A stretch of 21,631 nt of DNA, from assembly GCA_910587945.1 (NCBI GenBank), contig CAJUNI010000035.1:1-21631 (forward strand). Direction: 5' to 3'. The stretch is from an uncultured Parvibacter sp. GTDB taxonomy: Bacteria; Actinomycetota; Coriobacteriia; Coriobacteriales; Eggerthellaceae. The notes under the pieces are model-generated. The model had not been told where the DNA came from, did no database searches, and saw only the letters and a program-made list of their open reading frames with translations. This document shows, piece after piece, positions 15,705 through 21,631 of this stretch; position 1 is the stretch's first letter, and every line of letters begins with the position of its first letter. Position numbers and translations under genes: made by a program.

Positions 15705-17102
15705 ATGAAAGCACGTTCTATATCATTTTCACCTCCTGATATTTCCGAAGAAGAAATTGCTGAAGTGGTAGCAGCACTCAGAAGCGGCTGGATCACTACT
15801 GGACCTCGCACCAAGACCCTTGAAAGCCAGTTACGGGAATTCACCCAAGCAGCCGGAGTAGCCTGCCTTGCTTCGGCAACAGCTGCCTTGGAATGTGGAC
15901 TGCGAGTCCTAGGTGTGGGACCGGGAGATGAAGTTATCACCAGCACCTACACCTATACCGCCTCAGCCTCATCTATCGTTCATGTAGGCGCCACCCCCGT
16001 GCTCTCAGACGTTGCTCCCCAGAGTTACCTCATGGATCCTGCTCAGCTTGAACGTTGGGTTACCCCCGCTACTCGAGCAGTCATTCCTGTCGATATTGGT
16101 GGCCGGATGGCAGACTATGCAGCCATCGCCGAAACCCTTAAAGCAGCAGCCGAGCACGTAGGCTGGCAGCCTCGCACCCCCCAAGAGAAAGCCTTAGGTC
16201 GGCCCCTCATCCTTGGTGACGGCGCCCACTCCTTAGGCGCCTGGGAAAACGGAAAGCCCTCGGGATCTGTGGCTGATATGACTGCGTTCTCCTTCCATGC
16301 CGTTAAGAATTTCACTACGGGTGAGGGAGGCGCATTAGCCTGGCGCAAGGGACTGTTTGACGACGACGCACTCTATCGCCAGGTGATGCTGCTCTCCCTC
16401 CATGGACAAACCAAAGACGCTCTTGCCAAAACCAAAGCAGGGGCCTGGGAATACGATATCGAATTCCCCGGCTGGAAATGCAATATGACCGATATCCAAG
16501 CAGCCATCGGCCTCATCCAACTCAAGCGCTACCCGAGCCTTCTTGCCCGGCGTCGCGAACTTATCGAGCGCTATGCTAAAAATCTTGCCGATCTCCCACT
16601 CGAACTCATGGGACATGCCGGATTTACAACACCCGAGGCCCAAGTGCTTCTTGAGAAGGAACTCATCGCCAGCGACGCCGCCACGTGGAGAGCCCAGGAA
16701 GAGGACGGCTCACGGGAATCTCTTGCCTCTGACGTACAGCGTGTTGAGAACATCACCCTTGCCTCCTTGGCTGCAGCCTACCCTGATCGATTCCAAACAC
16801 CAGGAACGTTCTTATCCAGCGGTCATTTAATGCTCACCCATCTTGTGGACAAAGATACTGAATTCCGCAATCGCTTCATCGAATACATGGGAGAGCGTGG
16901 TGTGGCATGTAATGTCCACTTCAAACCGTTGCCGCTCTTGACCGCCTATAAGAATCTCGGCTTCTCTATAGATACCTATCCTCACACCTACGACCAATTT
17001 AGCGCTGAAGTAACCCTTCCTCTTCATACCCTTTTGACCGATGAAGACGTGGATTATATTTGCGCCTGCGTCCACGACGCGTTCGCGGTATTGGAGGGCT
17101 AG
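15705..17102 (+). CDS. DegT/DnrJ/EryC1-family PLP-dependent sugar aminotransferase
   Basis: Transaminates a keto-sugar nucleotide to a 4- or 3-amino sugar. The PLP lysine is Lys201 in FSFHAVKNFTTGEGG. Asp172 (GDGAHSLG) pairs with the cofactor nitrogen, and the N-terminal SGWITTGPRT plus LASATAALECGLR segments are typical. At 465 aa it is longer than the usual 370-400. The extra length is in two places: about 143-168 (before the PLP Asp) and about 305-368 (AQVLLEKELIAS through SLAAAYPDRFQTPG), before the substrate-binding SSGHLMLTHLV. The ATG has AAGGAG five bases upstream. The gene is followed after 5 bases by the PglC-like sugar transferase, the same partnership as PglE with PglC. The matching dehydratase and acetyltransferase are not in the window. 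Confidence 0.93.
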   Translation: MKARSISFSPPDISEEEIAEVVAALRSGWITTGPRTKTLESQLREFTQAAGVACLASATAALECGLRVLGVGPGDEVITSTYTYTASASSIVHVGATPVLSDVAPQSYLMDPAQLERWVTPATRAVIPVDIGGRMADYAAIAETLKAAAEHVGWQPRTPQEKALGRPLILGDGAHSLGAWENGKPSGSVADMTAFSFHAVKNFTTGEGGALAWRKGLFDDDALYRQVMLLSLHGQTKDALAKTKAGAWEYDIEFPGWKCNMTDIQAAIGLIQLKRYPSLLARRRELIERYAKNLADLPLELMGHAGFTTPEAQVLLEKELIASDAATWRAQEEDGSRESLASDVQRVENITLASLAAAYPDRFQTPGTFLSSGHLMLTHLVDKDTEFRNRFIEYMGERGVACNVHFKPLPLLTAYKNLGFSIDTYPHTYDQFSAEVTLPLHTLLTDEDVDYICACVHDAFAVLEG

Positions 17103-17107
17103 CGCTC

Positions 17108-17701
17108 GTGTATCGTCATGGTATTAAACGTATTCTTGATATTCTGTTGGGGCTGATCGCCCTGCCCTTTGTGCTGTTGGCAATTCTTATCTTGGCACCT
17201 TGCATCTACTTTGAAGACAAGGGGCCCGTGTTTTATAACGCTCCTCGGGTAGGACTCAATGGCCGCGAGTTCAAGATGTATAAACTGCGTTCCATGAAAG
17301 TGAACGCCCCCGATCTTGTCATGGCCGATGGGTCTACCTATAACGGAGCTGATGACCCCCGGATGACAAAAATCGGTGCTTTTATGCGCAAAACAAGCCT
17401 TGATGAGCTGCCTCAATTCTTCAATGTGCTATTAGGCGATATGAGCGTAGTCGGCCCACGTCCCGATTTGAAACGCGAAACGGAGCTCTATGAAGGGAAC
17501 GAAGGCTTAAAGCTCACGGTGAAGCCGGGTATTACGGGCTACGCTGCCGTCTATGGACGCAACTCTCTCCCCTGGAAATAGCGTCTCAAACTGGATGTGT
17601 ACTACGTAGACCACGTAAGCTTCCTTCTGGATGCCAAAATCTTCTTCCGCACCTTTGCCGTGGTCTTAGGTCAAGAAGGGGTCTATGTTGACCCTGAGTA
17701 A
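17108..17701 (+). pseudogene. PglC-like initiating sugar-1-phosphate transferase interrupted by an in-frame TAG
   Basis: Monotopic phosphoglycosyl transferase of the bacterial sugar transferase family, which moves a sugar phosphate to undecaprenyl phosphate. Domain order is normal: an N-terminal hydrophobic helix with a Pro kink (about 8-31), KGPVFYNAPRVGLNG, FKMYKLRSM, the catalytic Asp99-Glu100 in TSLDELPQ, then GDMSVVGPRP and KPGITGYAAVYGRNSLPWK. A TAG at 17579-17581 follows. The same frame continues for 39 sense codons with the expected family ending (LKLDVYYVDH, SFLLDAKIFF, ending at the TAA at 17699-17701), giving about 197 residues like PglC. The start is GTG at 17108, with GGAGGG nine bases upstream; the open frame to 17060 overlaps the aminotransferase. 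Truncation to 157 aa probably inactivates it, but catalytic residues remain. A sequencing error, suppression or strain-level switching cannot be excluded. Confidence 0.85.
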
Positions 17702-17727
17702 GAAAACCTCGTTGGGTTAACTTACTC
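17696..17727. terminator. possible bidirectional hairpin between convergent units
   Basis: GAGTAAG (17696-17702) and CTTACTC (17721-17727) form a 7-bp stem with an inner AACC/GGTT pairing and a 6-base loop. It overlaps the stop codons of the sugar transferase and of the convergent membrane-protein gene. No strong T-run exists on either side, so this is a moderate guess. Confidence 0.4.
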
Positions 17728-19764
17728 TTGGGGCAGAATCTTATAGAGCTTCATCGGCCCATCGGATAACACAAGTTCAAATCCTGGAGTATTCTCATCG
17801 ATGGTCGCGATACCTTCCCAGCCCACAGCGTGAGGGATATAAATTCGAGAATAGTTTGAATCCTCCCCGGGACCTCGATCCAGCTGGAGCACATAGTCAG
17901 CCCCTAGTTGCTCTACGGCTTGAGCTACCCGCTCATCAAAGGCATAGTCTCTCAGCTCGTTGCGCACAATCCGACTAGCTTCGGTTTCTCTCTCACCACT
18001 AAAACCACCCACCGTGCGATACACCAAGGGCATATCGTGGGAGCCATAGGTGAACGCCGATCCATCATCGGGAATATTAATAATTCGGCTCCCCTCAGGA
18101 ACCACGTCCTTGACCTGTTCCAAGAATGTCAATTCGTCAGGATTAAGCGGAGTTTCCCCAAATGCTCCGAAGGTATGCTTAAACGACCATTCCATATGAT
18201 CCATAGCACCTTTGAGTGGGGCGGGTACCTGAGATGACGTCCCCACAGTAGTGAGGAGACAAAAGGCTATCAGAATCACTCCGCCCACGAGAGGCTTCAT
18301 CACCGCTGCCTTCTGGCGATTTTCCAGAAGCCCTTGGAGGGCGGTTATAATCCGCCCTAGGCAATAGGCCGCAGGATAAACCCCTACCATACAGATCATT
18401 GCAGCCAAGCGGAAGGTGTCGCCATACCAAAAGCCCGATAGCAAATGACGGATAGGGCCTTCTAGGCAATAGGCAACCAAATAAGGTACACACATCAAGA
18501 GCCAGGCAATAGCAACCCAGCGTTTTTGCTTATCGCGCAAAAAGAATACGAGGCCCACTAACGTGAGAGCCGCCAAATAAGGTTCTCCATAGACGAAGCG
18601 ATATTGCCCAGTAACAATCGTTACGACTCCATCCCAGAAGCTTCCACATACGGGCCAGGTATACCCTACCACCGCTTCCATAAAGGGAAGCTGATAGAGC
18701 ACACCCCACAGCACGGCGAAAAGAGCAATGAGCCCACAAACCACCGCGAGCCCTAAGAGCCAGCCATTTTTGTGACCACCCCGCTGCACACCCCAGCGCC
18801 AAGCACAGCACAACACCAGAGGAAGCCCAAAAAGCGCCGTGGTGAATACAGCCCCCGGCTGGGCCAAGGCCAGAGAAACGGCACCCAGTACCAAAATGAG
18901 ACCCCAGGTTCTATGGGGATGGACCCGAGGATCTGAATCCCCCTCCAGAAAGCCCCACAAGGCCAACACGACGCCCGGGACCAAGGAGAAAGCTAAGAGG
19001 TTCGGAAAGATCGGACCATAGACCATAAAACCCAGGGGGAACGAAGAGGCAATCGGCACTATCACCGCTCCCGCCCAAAGCGCCTGAGGAGTATCCTTAA
19101 AGAGCCGTTGAGCCAAAAGCCAAACGCAGCCCGGATAGACCGCAGCCACGGTCCAGAAACACACCGCATTGGCTGCCAGGGGCACCGAAGCTCCGGTCAT
19201 AGTAATTACCAACGCTACCAAACAATGCCAGGCAGCCGGATAAAACGTGGTGTCTGCCGTAGGCGCCCAGAGCTGCTCTTCAGGGGTGTATACCGATATC
19301 CCTAAGCTGGACCAGTTGCTTGTTTCAAGCAACGTACGTATGCCGCCTAAGTGAAAGACATTGTCTATCATCTGGGCAATGCTTTCGCTGGAAGGAATAT
19401 TTGATCCAAACATCCAGCCTGCAATCAGCACCGAAACCAGAACATAAAGGCCCAGGGTCTTCCAGGCCAGCGGCTCAGAACGCGCAAATAGCGCTGAAAC
19501 GCCCGCGCCATGCTTTGCGCGATAGCGAGACAGAGCCAGCGCGCAGACACCTAATAAAAAGGCGGGTAGCAGCGTTGACCACCAGGTCGAAGGAATCCCG
19601 AGATAATGGTTAATAATCCCTTGAATCGCATAGAGCCCCACTGTTCCCAACGGTGCTGCCGCAAGAGCTTTCGCGGGTGCTACGCGCAGGGCTCGAAACC
19701 ACACATAGCCAGTACCATAGAGGCAGAAGAGACAGGCAAGGCTTGCCAGAACGAGAGCCATCAT
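17722..19764 (-). CDS. large polytopic membrane protein, DUF6541-like, probably in cell-surface polymer synthesis
   Basis: A 680-residue protein with an N-terminal membrane part (about residues 1-505, roughly a dozen or more hydrophobic helices) and a soluble C-terminal domain of about 170 residues. The topology, a helix-rich region with a Trp/Tyr-rich exterior loop (PSSESIAQMIDNVFHLGGI, SVYTPEEQLWAPTADTTFYP) and a terminal outside domain, resembles GT-C-type transferases and the actinobacterial DUF6541 group. I base this family name on recognition only and hold it loosely. An acidic residue cluster in the first large loop could be the donor or acceptor site. The start at 19764 (Met-Met) lies five bases after the cytidylyltransferase stop with no good ribosome binding site, suggesting translational coupling. 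Its partner genes imply a role in decorating or exporting a surface polymer. Confidence 0.75.
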   Translation of the reverse strand: MMALVLASLACLFCLYGTGYVWFRALRVAPAKALAAAPLGTVGLYAIQGIINHYLGIPSTWWSTLLPAFLLGVCALALSRYRAKHGAGVSALFARSEPLAWKTLGLYVLVSVLIAGWMFGSNIPSSESIAQMIDNVFHLGGIRTLLETSNWSSLGISVYTPEEQLWAPTADTTFYPAAWHCLVALVITMTGASVPLAANAVCFWTVAAVYPGCVWLLAQRLFKDTPQALWAGAVIVPIASSFPLGFMVYGPIFPNLLAFSLVPGVVLALWGFLEGDSDPRVHPHRTWGLILVLGAVSLALAQPGAVFTTALFGLPLVLCCAWRWGVQRGGHKNGWLLGLAVVCGLIALFAVLWGVLYQLPFMEAVVGYTWPVCGSFWDGVVTIVTGQYRFVYGEPYLAALTLVGLVFFLRDKQKRWVAIAWLLMCVPYLVAYCLEGPIRHLLSGFWYGDTFRLAAMICMVGVYPAAYCLGRIITALQGLLENRQKAAVMKPLVGGVILIAFCLLTTVGTSSQVPAPLKGAMDHMEWSFKHTFGAFGETPLNPDELTFLEQVKDVVPEGSRIINIPDDGSAFTYGSHDMPLVYRTVGGFSGERETEASRIVRNELRDYAFDERVAQAVEQLGADYVLQLDRGPGEDSNYSRIYIPHAVGWEGIATIDENTPGFELVLSDGPMKLYKILPQE

Positions 19765-19769
19765 ACGAA

Positions 19770-20672
19770 CTAAATTTGATAGGCCGGATCCAGTGCTTGC
19801 AATTCGCGGAAGGTATCAATCTCGATGAGATCCTCGCGCTCACAGGTTCGCACATAGACGTCATAGTGATCCTGGCAGTGACGCAGCGGAACCTCATCCC
19901 AATAGCGCTCACGTCCACCCGGTTGCTCCATGATGGTTTTGATATCTTCGGCAAGCTTTCGGCCATCTTCTTCGGTCCAATAGGAGATGCCACACATTTG
20001 ATAGCAATCCACACCACCAACTGCCACCGACTCAATCAAGCCATGACGATTGGTGGTAAGACACCAATCGTCCGTCCGTTCTACCGGAAACCCGACATAG
20101 TTGGACTTGTACTGATATTTCTTAATCAGCGCCGGATTAGCCAAAAGAATATCCGATTCCAACACATAGGCATTGGCGAGCAAATCTCGGGCAGCATAGG
20201 CCGATGAGATATTATTCGCCTCGTTATAAAGCGTGTTGTCAATAAAGCGAATGGTGGGATGAGTACTCAAAAGCTGCTCAAACTGCTCACCCAAGTATCC
20301 GCGCACGATCCAAAGCTCCGTAATACCCGCCTGCTCAAGAGCATCTAACAGCGATTCAATAATCCGTCGTCCTTGAACCCGCACGAGCGGTTTCGGGGTG
20401 TTAAGCGTAATGGGCACCATGCGCTCGCCAAAGCCGGCCGCAATAAGCACAGCGCGCTGCACCCGATAGGGCTCAAGAGCCTCACGGCCCGCTTCGGTCA
20501 GCACGGTACCTTCTAAGAGCCCCTGCTCGCTCAGTTGCGAGCAGAGCTTATTAACCGTGCCCACCGAATAGCCTGTACGAGTTGCTAACTCCCGTTGGGT
20601 GAGAGCGGCGTCCTGAGCTTGTTCCGCTTCCACCAAAATTGAGAATTCTTTTTCTGAGAGGGTACGACCCAT
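19770..20672 (-). CDS. winged-helix domain fused to a LicC/PntC-like cytidylyltransferase
   Basis: Two-part protein of 300 aa. Residues about 1-66 form a MarR/Lrp-like winged helix (TQRELATRTGYSVGTVNKLC recognition helix, then a wing ending LTEAGREAL). Residues 73-300 are a nucleotidyltransferase: AVLIAAGFGERMVPIT and NTPKPLVRVQGRR form the nucleotide loop with Lys94, NNISSAYAARDLL (153-165) and SDILL (Asp174) match LicC, and CGISYWTEEDGRKLAED is the LicC-type GIS-W-E-DG motif. LicC loads phosphocholine with CTP, while PntC, its close homologue, uses 2-aminoethylphosphonate. The permease upstream favours the second substrate or a related one, but sequence cannot decide. The start has AAGGAG six bases upstream, partly overlapping the permease stop. 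The helix domain may control the operon in response to substrate; that is inference. Confidence 0.9.
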   Translation of the reverse strand: MGRTLSEKEFSILVEAEQAQDAALTQRELATRTGYSVGTVNKLCSQLSEQGLLEGTVLTEAGREALEPYRVQRAVLIAAGFGERMVPITLNTPKPLVRVQGRRIIESLLDALEQAGITELWIVRGYLGEQFEQLLSTHPTIRFIDNTLYNEANNISSAYAARDLLANAYVLESDILLANPALIKKYQYKSNYVGFPVERTDDWCLTTNRHGLIESVAVGGVDCYQMCGISYWTEEDGRKLAEDIKTIMEQPGGRERYWDEVPLRHCQDHYDVYVRTCEREDLIEIDTFRELQALDPAYQI

Positions 20673-20683
20673 CCTAAACTCCT

Positions 20684-21631
20684 TTAATGAACTGCGATTT
20701 TGGCCACTCGGCGCTCCAAAACCCGACGCACCCCAGCAACCACAGCCTTAAACACAATATTAGTAATGAGAATCAAAAGTGAGACAAACGCCGCACATTC
20801 GGTAAGCCGTTGGGCGTCAAAATCGGTGATGAGTAGCGCCAAGGGCATATCGAGAGTTGTTGCCAAAAATGCCACCGCAGAAATCGTAACCATGCAGTTC
20901 ACAAAGAAGAAGGAGAACATTTCCACGACGGTGCCAATGGTTTGAGGAACAATGACATCCTTCAAGATATGCCAACGGCTGATGCCTAAGGTGGTACCCA
21001 CCGCCTCCAGGTTGCCATTCACTTTCCCGAGCGCGTTATAGGCCATCAAATAGGGCGACGCGAAAAAGTGAATGGTATTAACTAGAATCAGAATGGCCAA
21101 GGTGCCATAGATAAACGAGCCCTTGAACGCAAACACATAGGAAAGACCCAACACAATACCCGGAATGGCCAAGGTCGTAATGCAAATGAGGTGCACGAAC
21201 CTTGATGAGCGTCCCTCTACACGGGAGGTTAAGTATCCAGCAAAATAAGCCAATACCGTTCCAATGATAGCCGTCGCAAAAGCAATGGTTAAGGAGTTGA
21301 GCCAGTAGGCATCCACTGAAAGGTTAAGTGCGCGGCCAATATTGGCAAGGGTAAAGGTCATGTCTAAGGGGTATTTCGTCACAAACGATACCAAGGCAAA
21401 GACCGCAACGGGTAAAAACACTACCACCGAAGCGATACCTACAATCAGATAACCCACGCCGTCCCGTTTCGCATCCGGCGTCACTTCTCGCCGCTTAGTA
21501 ATAAAGCTCATTTTGCTGGTATTAGCATTGAGCATATCCACCACAAAGGCAATGACTGCAGGAATGAGCAGCAAGAAGCCGATGGTAGCACCGGTATTAA
21601 AGTTAAGAAGGCCAATAACTTCTTGATACAT
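20684..21631 (-). CDS. C-terminal half of a 2-aminoethylphosphonate-type ABC transporter permease (partial)
   Basis: Inner-membrane ABC permease truncated by the right edge. The visible 315 residues start with the end of a first permease half (GFLLLIPAVIAFVVDML), then a linker and a full second half with about six helices. The EAA loop that contacts the ATPase is EAVGTTLGISRWHILKDVIVP. Segments such as TTLAIPGIVLGLSYVFAF, YGTLAILILVNTIHFF and FVNCMVTISAVAFL resemble the double-length permeases annotated for 2-aminoethylphosphonate import, and also Fe3+ and thiamine importers of the same class. The Met at the very edge is probably internal, because the full-length family member has about 550 residues. 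It lies 11 bases before the winged-helix cytidylyltransferase, with the stop overlapping that gene's ribosome binding site. The binding protein and ATPase would be further right, outside the window. Confidence 0.85.
   Translation of the reverse strand: MYQEVIGLLNFNTGATIGFLLLIPAVIAFVVDMLNANTSKMSFITKRREVTPDAKRDGVGYLIVGIASVVVFLPVAVFALVSFVTKYPLDMTFTLANIGRALNLSVDAYWLNSLTIAFATAIIGTVLAYFAGYLTSRVEGRSSRFVHLICITTLAIPGIVLGLSYVFAFKGSFIYGTLAILILVNTIHFFASPYLMAYNALGKVNGNLEAVGTTLGISRWHILKDVIVPQTIGTVVEMFSFFFVNCMVTISAVAFLATTLDMPLALLITDFDAQRLTECAAFVSLLILITNIVFKAVVAGVRRVLERRVAKIAVH

Noticed and set aside
17060..17107. Upstream extension of the sugar transferase start
   Set aside because: It would overlap the aminotransferase by 43 bases and add Arg-rich residues; the GTG at 17108 has GGAGGG at a good spacing and begins at the membrane helix.

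Overview
The base composition is slightly GC-rich, and the gene content fits a reduced or host-associated anaerobic actinobacterium, most likely Coriobacteriia. That placement is an inference from gene content: GatCAB, ThyX, a high-molecular-weight-rubredoxin-like protein, a DUF1385 protein, a TopA with an archaeal-like body and a lysine-rich tail, and a large membrane protein resembling DUF6541. No rRNA, tRNA, IS element, integrase, CRISPR array or phage gene was seen.

Layout. From the left edge to about 13.0 kb all genes lie on the minus strand and are mainly housekeeping: gatC-gatA-gatB (gatB runs off the left edge); a degenerate larE-like gene; ychF; a sodium-dependent NSS-family symporter; truA with a downstream unrecognised 90-aa gene; topA coupled by an ATGA overlap to a DUF1385 membrane protein; thyX; and a flavin reductase-rubredoxin fusion. 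Clear hairpins follow the symporter, topA and rubredoxin genes.

At about 13.1 kb the direction changes. A short plus-strand block follows: an orphan histidine-phosphotransfer (HPt) protein, the remains of a DMT/EamA permease, then a surface-glycan cluster of a GT4 glycosyltransferase, a DegT-type sugar aminotransferase and a PglC-like initiating phosphoglycosyl transferase. The last has an in-frame TAG 39 sense codons before its natural end. The three would normally build and start a lipid-linked glycan that contains an amino sugar.

Converging on this from the right edge is a minus-strand operon: the C-terminal half of a 2-aminoethylphosphonate-type ABC permease, a winged-helix protein fused to a LicC/PntC-like cytidylyltransferase, and a 680-aa polytopic membrane protein. 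Read together, these suggest import of a small amino-alcohol phosphate or phosphonate head group, its activation with CTP, and its use on a surface polymer. This is the most interesting part of the window. Loss of function recurs here: three loci (larE-like, DMT permease, sugar transferase) look broken.
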